Shown in pieces: positions 9,436-17,893 of a stretch of DNA of 64,000 bases. The position numbers were made by a program, and so were the translations under genes. Every line of letters starts with the position of its first letter. Within the stretch, counting starts at the first letter, position 1. A model generated the notes under the pieces. That model had not been told where the DNA came from and did no database searches. It saw nothing but the letters and a program-made list of their open reading frames with translations. This stretch comes from Alphaproteobacteria bacterium (lineage in GTDB: Bacteria; Pseudomonadota; Alphaproteobacteria; Micropepsales; Micropepsaceae), in contig JAFKFG010000008.1 in NCBI GenBank assembly GCA_017307355.1, forward strand, positions 1-64,000. Reading direction: 5' to 3'.

Positions 9436-10629
9436 CTAAGCCGCCTTGATCGCCTGTTCCAGGTCTTCGCAGAGATCGTCGGCGTCTTCCAGGCCGACGG
9501 ACAGGCGAAGCAGGCCCGAGGTCACGCCCAGTTCGGCGCGCGCCTCCGGCGTGAGCTTGGAATGGGTGGTGGTCTCCGGATGGGTGATGATGCTTTTGGC
9601 GTCGCCCAGATTGTTGGAGATGTCGATGATGCCGAGCGCGTTCGACAGCTTGTAAGCCGCTTTCTTGCCGCCTTCGATCTCGAACGCCACGATGCCGCCG
9701 CCCGCTTCCATTTGGGCGCGGGCCAGATTGTGCTGCGGATGATCGGCGCGGAAGGGATAAAGCACCCGCGTCACCTTGCGCTGGGCGGCGAGGAAGTCCG
9801 CCACCTTGGCGGCATTCTCGCAATGCTGGCGCATGCGCATGTCCAGCGTTTCGAGGCTCTTCAGGTGCATCCAGGCGGTGAAGGGGCTGATCGAGGGGCC
9901 GGTGTTGCGGATCCAGGTCTGCAGATATTTCTTGTAGAACTCTTCCGTGCAGCAGACCACGCCGCCCAGGGCGCGGCCCTGGCCGTCGATATATTTGGTC
10001 GAGGAATGCACCGAGACATGGGCGCCGAATTCCAGCGGCCGCTGCAGGATCGGGCTGGCGAAAGCATTGTCCACCACCAGCCAGACGCCCGCGTCGTTCG
10101 CCACTTGTCCCACCGCTTTCAGATCGACGATGGAGAGCGTGGGATTGGAAGGCGTTTCCAGGAAGAACATGCGGGTGTTGGGCTTGAGCGCGGCTTTCCA
10201 CTGCGCGACATCGCCGCCATCCACCAAAGTGTGGCTGACGCCGAAGCGGGGGAGAATGTCCGTCACCACATTCAGGCAGGAGCCGAACATCGCCTTGGCC
10301 GCCACGATGTGGTCGCCTGCATTCAGCGCCGACAACAGCGCCGCCGACACCGCCGCCATGCCGGTAGAGGTCGCCTGGGCCAGCGGCGCGCCTTCCAGCA
10401 TCGCCATCCGCTGCTCGAACATGGTGACGGTGGGATTGGCGTAGCGGGAATATTGATAGCCGGGGATCTCGCCCTTGAAACGGGCCTCGGCCTCCTCCGA
10501 ATTCTCATAGGCATAGCCGGAGGTGAGAAACAGCGCCTCGCTGGTCTCCTGGAAGGGCGAGCGCATGGTGGCGCCGCGCACGCCGATGGTGCGTTTACGC
10601 CATTTTCCCGGGGTCTTGTTGGTCGCCAT
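9436..10629 (-). CDS. metZ: O-succinylhomoserine sulfhydrylase
   Basis: PLP enzyme of the Cys/Met metabolism family, 397 residues, which makes homocysteine from O-succinylhomoserine and sulfide (direct sulfhydrylation). The PLP lysine is probably K212 in SVHSSTKYIDGQGRALGG. The N-terminal KRTIGVRGATMRSPFQETSE block is typical of MetZ rather than MetB. The frame extends upstream to 10737, but the ATG at 10629 fits the family. It is divergent from sixA with a gap of about 105 bp. Confidence 0.9.
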   Translation of the reverse strand: MATNKTPGKWRKRTIGVRGATMRSPFQETSEALFLTSGYAYENSEEAEARFKGEIPGYQYSRYANPTVTMFEQRMAMLEGAPLAQATSTGMAAVSAALLSALNAGDHIVAAKAMFGSCLNVVTDILPRFGVSHTLVDGGDVAQWKAALKPNTRMFFLETPSNPTLSIVDLKAVGQVANDAGVWLVVDNAFASPILQRPLEFGAHVSVHSSTKYIDGQGRALGGVVCCTEEFYKKYLQTWIRNTGPSISPFTAWMHLKSLETLDMRMRQHCENAAKVADFLAAQRKVTRVLYPFRADHPQHNLARAQMEAGGGIVAFEIEGGKKAAYKLSNALGIIDISNNLGDAKSIITHPETTTHSKLTPEARAELGVTSGLLRLSVGLEDADDLCEDLEQAIKAA

Positions 10630-10735
10630 ACACCTACGCCTTATAGAAGAGGCAGTTTTGTGACGCGGTTGCGGGTGCCCGGTCAAGATCATTAGAGTCG
10701 CGGCTGATTTGCGTTCGGAACGCGGAATATCGGCC

Positions 10736-11260
10736 ATGAAACGTCTTTATATTCTGCGCCATGCCAAGGCGGCGCCGGGCGAGCCGGGCCAGGACGACCA
10801 TGCCCGCGCGCTCACTCTTCGGGGCATCGCCGATGCCGAGGCGGTGGCGCGCTATCTGCACAAGAACGGGGCACAGTTGGACCGCGTGCTGGTCTCCACC
10901 TCCGCGCGCACGGTGCAGACCGCCGACCTGGTGCTGCGTGCGCTTGAGACGCCGCCGCGCGCCGATTACCGGGACGCGCTCTATCTTGCCGATACCGGAA
11001 AGATATTGGCGACGATCCAGGGCCTGCCCGTCCGCACCGGCACGGTGATGGTGATCGGGCACAATCCGGGGCTGGAGGAGCTGGCGGCGTTCCTGGCGCG
11101 CGAGCCGGTCCGGCGCAAGGAGCGCGAGCGGCGCGACGTGCTGGAGGAAAAATTCCCGACCGCCGCCCTGGCGGTGCTGGATTTCGACATCGAACGCTGG
11201 CGCGACATCCAGCCGGGCGAAGGCGAGTTGGTGGATTTTGTCAGGCCAAAAGATTTGTGA
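10736..11260 (+). CDS. SixA-like phosphohistidine phosphatase
   Basis: 174-residue histidine phosphatase superfamily protein. The catalytic RH motif is at 8-9 (LRHAKAAPG) and the second histidine is in VIGHNPGLEEL. E. coli SixA removes phosphate from histidine on HPr-type proteins (NPr) or ArcB; the target here is unknown. The ATG at 10736 was chosen because the domain begins at residue 3. A family B repeat follows the stop. Confidence 0.88.
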   Translation: MKRLYILRHAKAAPGEPGQDDHARALTLRGIADAEAVARYLHKNGAQLDRVLVSTSARTVQTADLVLRALETPPRADYRDALYLADTGKILATIQGLPVRTGTVMVIGHNPGLEELAAFLAREPVRRKERERRDVLEEKFPTAALAVLDFDIERWRDIQPGEGELVDFVRPKDL

Positions 11261-11266
11261 ATTCAG

Positions 11267-11336
11267 CTCCTCGCCCTGAGCTTGTCGAAGGGCGGGACTT
11301 AGCCGCCCTCATGCTTCGACACGCTCAGCATGAGGA
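11267..11336. repeat. Repeat family B, copy 1 (paired GCTTCGAC palindromes)
   Basis: Two palindromic units: CTGAGCTTGTCGAAGGGC and ATGCTTCGACACGCTCAGCA, read in opposite directions around about 15 nt. The same units occur at 17805-17876 and 50405-50433. This GCTTCGACAAGCTCAGCATGA motif is a widespread intergenic repeat in Alphaproteobacteria. It lies between the converging sixA and acetyltransferase genes. Confidence 0.8.
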
Positions 11337-11341
11337 CTTCT

Positions 11342-11938
11342 TCAAGTCGCCAGCTTGCGGCGGCTCACGGCCAACTGTTTCCAGCCGAAGGCGACTTCGC
11401 TGACGTCCTGGCCGCCCATCATGATCTGGCGGCTTCCGCTGCGGATGCCGCCCATCGCTTCATAGAAGAAGCAGGCATTGTTCTGAGCATGGCTCCAGAT
11501 CAGGCAGGATTGGAAGGCGCGTGCTTTCAGCGCCGCGAAGGCGCCGTGCAAGAGCGAGCGGCCCACGCCCTGGCCCTGAAAGCCGGGCGCGACATAAAGC
11601 GTATAGACCTCGCCGTCGAAGCCCAGGCCCCGGTCGCGGGCCGCGCCGAAGCCGGCCAGGCCGATGGCGCCATGGCGGACATCCTCGGCCACCAGCACGG
11701 CGCTTTTCCGGATGGCGCGCTCGATCCGGGCGGTATGGACGCCGACCGACATGCTGGACAGCAGATTGTGGGGAAGAATGGCGGCATAAGTATCTTGCCA
11801 GGCTTCGACATAGATACGCGCGAGCGGTGCGGCATCCGCAGGCCGCGCCAGTCTCAGACTCAGCGCGAGATCACTCATGACAGGAGCGTGACGCAACAGA
11901 CCCGGTGCGGCAAGGATTAAATCTTTTATTGCGGGCAT
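11342..11938 (-). CDS. GNAT family N-acetyltransferase
   Basis: 198-residue acetyltransferase with the GNAT acetyl-CoA signature LYVAPGFQGQGVGRSLLHGA, preceded by a RPADAAPLARIYVEAW N-terminal helix pattern found in RimI-like enzymes. Substrate unknown. The ATG at 11938 was preferred over an internal ATG at 11878 because GGGAGGAAGG lies 4-10 nt before it, one of the strongest ribosome binding sites in the window. The first 20 residues are then an extension before the domain. Confidence 0.85.
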   Translation of the reverse strand: MPAIKDLILAAPGLLRHAPVMSDLALSLRLARPADAAPLARIYVEAWQDTYAAILPHNLLSSMSVGVHTARIERAIRKSAVLVAEDVRHGAIGLAGFGAARDRGLGFDGEVYTLYVAPGFQGQGVGRSLLHGAFAALKARAFQSCLIWSHAQNNACFFYEAMGGIRSGSRQIMMGGQDVSEVAFGWKQLAVSRRKLAT

Positions 11939-12160
11939 TGACCTTCCTCCCTTGTGCGCGCGTAGCGCGCTAACAGTGGGGTGAGGCGGGCGATCAGGCC
12001 GCCGAACGCCGTAGCAGCGCTTGCAGCGCGCAGGCGCCAGCCGGAGCGCAAAAGAAAGCTGCGAAGGCCGGAGAGGTCGTTTAACAAGCGCAGAACCGGA
12101 ATGTCATTTTATCGGACGTCCGGCGGCATTCCGCGCGCTAGAGAAGGCGCGGGGGGTGTC

Positions 12161-13117
12161 ATGCTGTTCGTGCGTGCGATGTCTGCGGCGGTTTTCCTGG
12201 CGTCCGCCGGGAGTGCGGCGGCGCAACAAAATGACAGCGAAGCGGCGATCCGGTCGCAATGGTTTACCGGCACCCTGTTGTCGCCGTCGCCCGGCGTGCC
12301 GCGCGCGGGCGTGCTGGGCGTCGAGCCGTACCTGATCGACAAGCGCGGCATCGGCGTGTTCGACGCCAACGGCATTCTGCATTCCGGGCCCATTGGGGTC
12401 GAACAGGTGCGGTCCTATACCTCCGCCAATTACGGCTTCACCGATGCCTTTTCGGTTCAGGTGATCCCGGCGGTGGCGCATGTTTCCCATGACGGGGATG
12501 TGGAAACGGGTCTGGCCGATTTTCCGATCAAGATTCACTATCGCCCCATCGCGGGGGCGCTGGATTTCTGGCATCCCTCGCTCACCACAACTTTCGGTAT
12601 CACCTTTCCCACCGGCAAGTTCGAGCGGCTGCACCATTCCGCCGACGGTTTCGGCACCGGCGCCTATATGGCGATGGAGGAGCTGGAACTGCAGCAGCGC
12701 TTCACCACCTGGCTGCATCCGCACCGGCTCCGTGCCTGGGCGCGGGTGTCCCAACCGCTGAACACGGTCGAACTGCACGGCATCAGTTCCTATGGCACGC
12801 CGCAGGGCTTTACCGGCACGGCGGTGCCCGGATCCTCGGCGGAACTGGGCATCGGCGACGAAGTGGGGCTGGACCAGCAATGGGCGCTGGCGCTGGATGT
12901 GGTGCAGGATTTCGCCAAGGGCCCGCATGTGCGCGGGCAAGGCGTGACCGGCGCGATGGCGGACATCGAAGGCTCGGTCTTCTGGGTGGCGCCCGCTATC
13001 GAATATAATCCCACCTCGCATCTGGGCATTATCGCGGGCGTGGAAATCTCCATGGCTGGCCGCAACAGCCCGTCACAGGTGATCCCGCAGATCGCGGTGA
13101 ACATGTTCTTCGAATAG
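12161..13117 (+). CDS. Outer-membrane beta-barrel/transporter-like protein (paralogue 1)
   Basis: 318 residues with a Sec signal peptide (cleavage likely after SAGSAAA) and alternating aromatic/polar strands typical of an outer-membrane barrel; it ends QIAVNMFFE. It shares layout and short motifs with 38481-39440 (WFTG/WWTGPLL, PSGVP/GTLPVG, FPTGKFERL.SADGFGTGAY, and a closing APAIEYN block), so the two are paralogues. They resemble proteins named transporter or meta-pathway phenol degradation-like, but no substrate can be assigned. Upstream ATG codons exist; this one begins the signal peptide. Confidence 0.7.
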   Translation: MLFVRAMSAAVFLASAGSAAAQQNDSEAAIRSQWFTGTLLSPSPGVPRAGVLGVEPYLIDKRGIGVFDANGILHSGPIGVEQVRSYTSANYGFTDAFSVQVIPAVAHVSHDGDVETGLADFPIKIHYRPIAGALDFWHPSLTTTFGITFPTGKFERLHHSADGFGTGAYMAMEELELQQRFTTWLHPHRLRAWARVSQPLNTVELHGISSYGTPQGFTGTAVPGSSAELGIGDEVGLDQQWALALDVVQDFAKGPHVRGQGVTGAMADIEGSVFWVAPAIEYNPTSHLGIIAGVEISMAGRNSPSQVIPQIAVNMFFE

Positions 13118-13126
13118 AGCTCCTAT

Positions 13127-13242
13127 TGTCATCCCCGGCGAGCACACGCGGTAGCGGGTGCGAGGGAAGGGGATCCAGGCGCTTGTAACGAACACCTGGA
13201 TCCCCTTCCCTCGGCGCTGGTCGCGCCTCGCCGGGGATGACA
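13127..13242. repeat. Repeat family A, copy 2
   Basis: 116 bp, with ends TGTCATCCCCGG and CCGGGGATGACA, and arms GGAAGGGGATCCAGG and CCTGGATCCCCTTCC around a short loop. It begins 9 nt after the stop of the barrel protein gene. Confidence 0.92.
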
Positions 13243-13334
13243 AGTGTGTGCCTTTTGGCGCGCTTGTTTGGGCGAGCGTAGGACAACGAGCGTTCCCGCT
13301 CGCCAATATCCGTTGGGCCGGATATTCTTTTCCA

Positions 13335-13790
13335 ATGCGCCGTTTTGCGAAATTCATTTCTGCCGTTACAATTTTTACGACAGCAGCGTCACAAGCCGAA
13401 GCTATCTGTTTGGCACCTTCGCCTACAGCCCCCGGCGGAATCATATCCGTTGCGCCCAGAAGTTTTCCCGTAGCAAAAGAGTTTCAGGACTCATCTCACG
13501 TCCTGACCGCCAAAGTGATCTCTTCGAAAGAGAAGATCGAAGATGGTTTCGTCAGCGGTATTTTATATCGCGTGCAGCCTCTCCAGATGTTCAAAGGTAA
13601 TCCGCCAGCGCCGCTTTCAATATATAGCGAGCGCAACTCTGGCGGATTTTCTATGGACGTTGGGCGGACTTACCTGCTGTTCGTGCAAAGGCAAGGCAAG
13701 AAGTTTGCCATCGATAATTGCGGCTATTCTGATTTGCTTTCAAACGCTCGTCAGACAATCGAAGAATTGAACGCAATTAAAGCGCGTTAA
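13335..13790 (+). CDS. Secreted protein of unknown function, lower GC
   Basis: 151 residues with a signal peptide (RRFAKFISAVTIFTTAASQAEA). The mature part has two well-spaced cysteines (ICLAPSP and DNCGYSD) and a YRVQPLQMFKGN...VGRTYLLFV pattern that loosely recalls NTR/TIMP-like beta-barrel domains; this is a weak impression only. Base composition is visibly more AT-rich than its neighbours, which may mean recent transfer. The stop overlaps the 3' end of the convergent SDR gene by 4 bp. Confidence 0.65.
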   Translation: MRRFAKFISAVTIFTTAASQAEAICLAPSPTAPGGIISVAPRSFPVAKEFQDSSHVLTAKVISSKEKIEDGFVSGILYRVQPLQMFKGNPPAPLSIYSERNSGGFSMDVGRTYLLFVQRQGKKFAIDNCGYSDLLSNARQTIEELNAIKAR

Positions 13791-14713
13791 CCCACCACCG
13801 GCGGGTCTTGGATTCTCGCAAAGAACTTCCCGTTCTGTTCGCCGCCTTGTGAATAGTGCTTTGCGTTGGCGAAATCGGCGATCTGCTTGAAATGGTCCGC
13901 CACATCGTCGGCGCTGGCCTTGTGGCCGAGATTGACGCCGTCGGTTTCCACCAGTTGCGCCGCCGCGAAGGCGCCGGCTGCCGCCGTCATGATCACGCCG
14001 GTGGGCGCTTCGTCAGATGCCAGGAAGACCACGGCGGGAGTGACGAATTCGGGCTTGAGCATTTCCAGTACCGCGGGCGGCATCAGGTTTTCCGTCATCC
14101 GCGTGGCGGCGACGGGGCAGATGGCGTTGACCTTGATATTGTCCTTGTCGCCTTCCAGCTTCAGCGAATTCATGAAGCCCACCAGGGACATTTTCGCGGC
14201 GCCGTAATTGGTCTGGCCGAAATTGCCGTAAAGCCCGGTGGAGGAGGTGGTGACCACGATGCGCCCGTATTTCTGCGCCTTCATGATCGGCCAGATGGCA
14301 TGGGCGGGCTTCACCGTGCCCATCAGATGCACATTCATCACCGCTTCGAAATCGCGCATCTCCATCTTGGCGAAGCTCTTGTCGCGCAGGATGCCGGCAT
14401 TGGCGATCAGCACATCGATGCGGCCCCATGTATCCATGGTCTGCTTGACCAGATGGGCCACGCCCGCGTCGTCGGTGACGGAGGCGCCATTGGCGATGGC
14501 CTCGCCGCCCGCATCCTTGATTTCCTTCACCACCGCTTCGGCGGCGGCGGAATTGCCGCCGGTACCGTCCAGCGCCCCGCCCAGATCGTTGATCACGATC
14601 TTGGCGCCGCGCTTGGCGAATTCCAGCGCATGCGCCCGCCCCAGACCGCCGCCCGCGCCGGTGATGATGACGACCTTGTCCTTATAGGAAATCGGAATAT
14701 GGGGCATGGGCAT
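13787..14713 (-). CDS. Short-chain dehydrogenase/reductase (hydroxyacyl-CoA dehydrogenase-like)
   Basis: 308-residue SDR. The cofactor motif TGAGGGLG is near residue 20, NAG in IANAGIL near 105, and the catalytic Ser and YxxxK in TTSSTGLYGNFGQTNYGAAK near 165. The long N-terminal GGGLGRAHALEFAKRGAKIVVN-like block and the C-terminal extension match the dehydrogenase domain of peroxisomal-type multifunctional beta-oxidation enzymes (HSD17B4-like). It probably oxidises a 3-hydroxyacyl-CoA or similar alcohol with NAD+. No hydratase gene is adjacent. Confidence 0.85.
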   Translation of the reverse strand: MPMPHIPISYKDKVVIITGAGGGLGRAHALEFAKRGAKIVINDLGGALDGTGGNSAAAEAVVKEIKDAGGEAIANGASVTDDAGVAHLVKQTMDTWGRIDVLIANAGILRDKSFAKMEMRDFEAVMNVHLMGTVKPAHAIWPIMKAQKYGRIVVTTSSTGLYGNFGQTNYGAAKMSLVGFMNSLKLEGDKDNIKVNAICPVAATRMTENLMPPAVLEMLKPEFVTPAVVFLASDEAPTGVIMTAAAGAFAAAQLVETDGVNLGHKASADDVADHFKQIADFANAKHYSQGGEQNGKFFARIQDPPVVG

Positions 14714-14776
14714 TCTCCGGGGAAATCGGGTTACGATGCCGCCAGGGCGCGAGCCCGGTCAAGGCGGGGGGAACGG

Positions 14777-15589
14777 ATGAGGGCGCGGGTTTGGCTTTTC
14801 GTGGGTCTGGCGGCGGGCTTGCTTGCGTCGCCGGCACAGGCGCGCACCGTTTGCACCGTCCTCGCCGATGCGGACAGCGGCAAGATCCTGCTGCAGGACG
14901 GCGATTGCGACACGCGGGTGACGCCCGCCTCCACCTTCAAGATCGCCATCAGCCTGATGGGCTTCGATTCCGGCTTCCTGAAAGACGCGCACGCGCCCCT
15001 GCTGCCCTACAAGAAAGGCTATGTGGATTGGGGCGGCGCGAATTGGGAACAGCCCACCGATCCCGCGCGCTGGATCAAATATTCGGTGGTGTGGTTTTCC
15101 CAGCAGGTGACGCGCCATCTGGGCCGGGCGCGCTTCCAGAAATATGCCGACGCCTTCGATTACGGCAACCGCGACCTTTCCGGCGATCCGGGCAAGCATA
15201 ACGGGTTGCGGTTTTCCTGGATCGGCTCGTCGCTGAAGATCGCGCCCGTGGAACAGGTGCGGTTCCTGGAAAAGCTGGTCAACCGCAAGCTGCCGGTGAG
15301 CGCGCGCGCTTTCGACATGACCGAAGAGATCACGCGGATGGATCCGCTCTCCAATGGCTGGAGCCTGAACGGCAAGACCGGCTCGGCCTCGAAAAAGCTG
15401 GCGGACGGGACGCCCGATCCCAACCATCCCTATGGCTGGTTCGTGGGCTGGAGCCGCAAGAACGGGCGCACTGTGGTGTTCGCGCGGCTGCTGCAGGACG
15501 AACAGAAGATGCCGGTCTCGACCGGCCTTCGGGCGCGGGACGCATTGATCGCCGAATTGCCCGCGATGCTGGACCGGCTGGCGCGCTGA
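14777..15589 (+). CDS. Class D (OXA-type) beta-lactamase
   Basis: 270 residues with a signal peptide ending ASPAQA, so periplasmic. All class D hallmarks are present: S52-T-F-K55 (acylating serine and carbamylated lysine), S103-V-V, Y129-G-N, W148 in FSWIG, and K200-T-G. Its length fits OXA enzymes (about 265-275). The frame is open much further upstream, but that part is the antisense of the SDR gene; the ATG at 14777 starts the signal peptide. There are no mobile-element genes or resistance cassettes nearby, so it looks like a resident chromosomal gene. Substrate range cannot be told. Confidence 0.9.
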   Translation: MRARVWLFVGLAAGLLASPAQARTVCTVLADADSGKILLQDGDCDTRVTPASTFKIAISLMGFDSGFLKDAHAPLLPYKKGYVDWGGANWEQPTDPARWIKYSVVWFSQQVTRHLGRARFQKYADAFDYGNRDLSGDPGKHNGLRFSWIGSSLKIAPVEQVRFLEKLVNRKLPVSARAFDMTEEITRMDPLSNGWSLNGKTGSASKKLADGTPDPNHPYGWFVGWSRKNGRTVVFARLLQDEQKMPVSTGLRARDALIAELPAMLDRLAR

Positions 15590-15592
15590 ACC

Positions 15593-15847
15593 TCAGACCG
15601 AGCGCATCAACCCGCCATCGACGCGGCCATGGCGTTCCATCGCGCCGTCGGTGAGGCGTTTCAAATCGTCATTCGACTGGTTGGAGCCGGTGACGCCGAA
15701 GCCGCCCAATTCTTTGGCCAGCGCTTCATCCTTGCCGGAGGAGGAGAGGATGCCGATGCGGAAACCGTCGGCCGCCAGCTTGCGCGCCGCCGCGACGCCC
15801 ATGCCGCTGCCGCCCGCCGTGATCAAAGCCACTTTCTCAGCCGTCAC
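15593..15847 (-). pseudogene. SDR with a large internal deletion
   Basis: 84 codons. The N-terminal part is a normal SDR: cofactor motif TAGGSGMG, then a family-like SNQSNDDLKRL...AMERHGRVD. It then jumps to GGLMRSV, which looks like the last residues of SDRs of this type (IRVDGGxxRSV). About 150 residues, including the catalytic Ser and YxxxK, are missing although the frame stays open. The joint lies at GRVD, where GRVD and RVDGG could share a short direct repeat. The GTG at 15847 has GAGAGG 9 nt upstream. It lies 13 bp after the acyltransferase gene. It is probably not functional as a dehydrogenase. Confidence 0.75.
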
Positions 15848-15860
15848 GATCCCAATCCTC

Positions 15861-17018
15861 TCAACCAAAGATGCTTTTCAGTTTCCGCGCCGCCGGATGC
15901 TCGATGCAGGTCGCCAGCAAGGCGCCCCAGCCGATGCAGAACAAGACCAGCAGCAGCGGCTCCAGCCACCAGATCGTCGCTTCGAAGGCGGGGCCCAGCG
16001 CGGATATCACGGGCGGCGGATAAAGCCGCTGCTCGAACACCCGGATGATCAGAAGCCCGAAGGTCTGGCCGATATAGATGGCATAGGACCAGCCACCCAG
16101 CAGCTGCGGGATGCGGGTCTTGAGCGCCTCGGCCACGATGCCCCGGTCAAAGGCCAGCGCTAGCACCAGCGCCATCATCGGCAGCACGGTGAAGATGTCC
16201 ATGCGCGTGTGCGACCAGCCGGTGTTGTAGATGGCATAGAAGAGGGCAAACACGACCGCGAGCTGGATCAGCGAATGGGCCCAATCGGGCAACGTGTCGC
16301 GGGGTTTCCAGGCGCGATAGAGCATCGCCAGTCCCACGCCCACGGAAAAATCCGACAGCCCGCGCAGCACGCCGTTATGGAAGGTGATGTCGAGGCCGTG
16401 AGCGGAGGTGAGGTCCAATGCCGTCAGTCCCGCCACGCCCGCCGCGATCAACCCCAGCCCGCGCCAGAGCGGACCCCGCGACAGAAACAGGAAGAGGGGA
16501 AACAGCAGGCACAGTGCCCATTCCACACTGACGAACCAGGCGACGCCGTTCCAGGTGAGGGAGGGCTGGGTGTTCCAGGCCTGGATCAGCAGCAGATTGA
16601 GCACGAAGCTCACCGGCGTGATCACCGTGTGATAGGTGAGGTCGAAGATCGAAGTGTAATGGCCGATGGCGGCCAGGGTGCGCGTGACGATGGCGGTGAC
16701 CAGGATCACGCCCAGCATGACGAGGTGCAGCGGATAAAGCCGGATCAGCCGCGCCTTGAGGAAGGCGCCATAGCCCTTGGCGGTGAACAGCTGTGCCGCC
16801 CGCGCGCCATAGACATGGGTGAGGATGAAGCCCGACAGGCAGAAGAAGAACTCCACCCACAGATAGCCCCGCGCCGCCACATAATCGAGCGGCCAGAAAT
16901 GGCGATAGCCATGGCCTTCGCTGAAGTGAAACATCACCAGCACCAAAGGCGGAAAGGCGCGCACGCCCAGAAGGGCGCGGATTTTTTCCGGATGTTTGGG
17001 ATCTCGCGCTGCCGTCAT
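15861..17018 (-). CDS. Acyltransferase family 3 membrane protein (OafA/YrhL-like)
   Basis: 385 residues with about 10 hydrophobic segments. The N-terminal block ALLGVRAFPPLVLVMFHF, with the catalytic-type histidine, and WVEFFFCLSGFILTHVYG match the Acyl_transf_3 family, which O-acetylates or succinylates cell-surface sugars, lipids or peptides. There is no attached SGNH domain. It overlaps the upstream secreted-protein gene by 4 bp (ATGA-type), so the two are translationally coupled. The acceptor is unknown. Confidence 0.85.
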   Translation of the reverse strand: MTAARDPKHPEKIRALLGVRAFPPLVLVMFHFSEGHGYRHFWPLDYVAARGYLWVEFFFCLSGFILTHVYGARAAQLFTAKGYGAFLKARLIRLYPLHLVMLGVILVTAIVTRTLAAIGHYTSIFDLTYHTVITPVSFVLNLLLIQAWNTQPSLTWNGVAWFVSVEWALCLLFPLFLFLSRGPLWRGLGLIAAGVAGLTALDLTSAHGLDITFHNGVLRGLSDFSVGVGLAMLYRAWKPRDTLPDWAHSLIQLAVVFALFYAIYNTGWSHTRMDIFTVLPMMALVLALAFDRGIVAEALKTRIPQLLGGWSYAIYIGQTFGLLIIRVFEQRLYPPPVISALGPAFEATIWWLEPLLLVLFCIGWGALLATCIEHPAARKLKSIFG

Positions 17019-17731
17019 CGCGAGCCGGAGATACTAGCTTCGACCTCGCGCAGAATTGCAGGCGCATGTTTTTGCAGATCGGGCGGCAGCTGCATGGCAA
17101 GCTGAAGGATGTCGTGATCGACATCCAGCAGGATCACCACCCCCGTGACCGCGGCGTCGCTGGGTGCGAAGCGCGTCAATGTTCCCAATCCCGCTACACC
17201 CGGTGGGGTTTCATACTCTACCATGCTGGCGCTTTTGCGGGTCAGCCGGTCGCCGAGCGCTGGGCCAAGTGGGAAATCCGCAGCCGGTTCGATCTTTTCC
17301 GCAATCACCTCTTCCACGAATTTGCGCTCTTGGGGAAAGACGCGGGCGATGACACGTGCTGCAGCGAACCGGCCTGAAGTTTCGCCATAATCGACGCTAA
17401 TCTGGATCATTGGTCCTTGAATGCCCTTGGCGCTGAACCATTGCTTGTTCGAGATCCGTTTGGGGGTCAGATAGATTGATGTACCGTTGGAACCATAGAG
17501 GGACTGGCAATGCCAGCCGCGGGGGCCAAGAACGCCAAAGCCATCTCGATTGTAGAAATAAGCGAGGCCGGCCCCATCGGCGCTGGCAAGGCGCATGGTC
17601 CCGTTCCGTGGGGCAGCCAATGGTCCCATCTGCCCGTCCATGGGGCAGCCGATCTTGGGGATCGACGCGCCAAACGCATGCGCGGGCGCCAGCAGTGCCG
17701 CAATAAAAAATAGTGCTCGGATCATGGTCAT
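17015..17731 (-). CDS. Secreted protein of unknown function
   Basis: 238 residues with a signal peptide (MIRALFFIAALLAPAHAFGA). The mature part begins with a cysteine-containing PKIGCPMDGQMGPL block, then GWHCQSLYGSNG; no known domain is recognised. Its stop overlaps the start of the membrane acyltransferase, suggesting it works with that enzyme, perhaps as a periplasmic partner. Starts at 17731 or 17725 are both possible. A family B repeat lies upstream. Confidence 0.7.
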   Translation of the reverse strand: MTMIRALFFIAALLAPAHAFGASIPKIGCPMDGQMGPLAAPRNGTMRLASADGAGLAYFYNRDGFGVLGPRGWHCQSLYGSNGTSIYLTPKRISNKQWFSAKGIQGPMIQISVDYGETSGRFAAARVIARVFPQERKFVEEVIAEKIEPAADFPLGPALGDRLTRKSASMVEYETPPGVAGLGTLTRFAPSDAAVTGVVILLDVDHDILQLAMQLPPDLQKHAPAILREVEASISGSR

Positions 17732-17804
17732 GCCCCGGCCAAGTTTAGCCTGCGGCGCGCTTGCTGTCGCGCGCAAATCGGGTAGCGTGCGGTGCTTAGT
17801 CGAG

Positions 17805-17876
17805 GTCCTCATGCTTCGACAAGCTCAGCATGAGGAGGCGTCTTCCGTCCTCACCCTGAGCCTGTCGAAGGGTGAG
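17805..17876. repeat. Repeat family B, copy 2
   Basis: CCTCATGCTTCGACAAGCTC plus AGCATGAGG forms a near-perfect palindrome, followed by a second unit CCCTGAGCCTGTCGAAGGG. It lies in the divergent gap between the secreted-protein gene and nupC and ends 18 nt before the nupC start, so it may form part of that mRNA leader. Confidence 0.85.
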
Positions 17877-17893
17877 TTTGGGGCGGGTAAGGC

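Noticed and set aside
13856..14776. N-terminal extension of the beta-lactamase frame
   Set aside because: It is the antisense of the SDR gene; the signal peptide begins at 14777.
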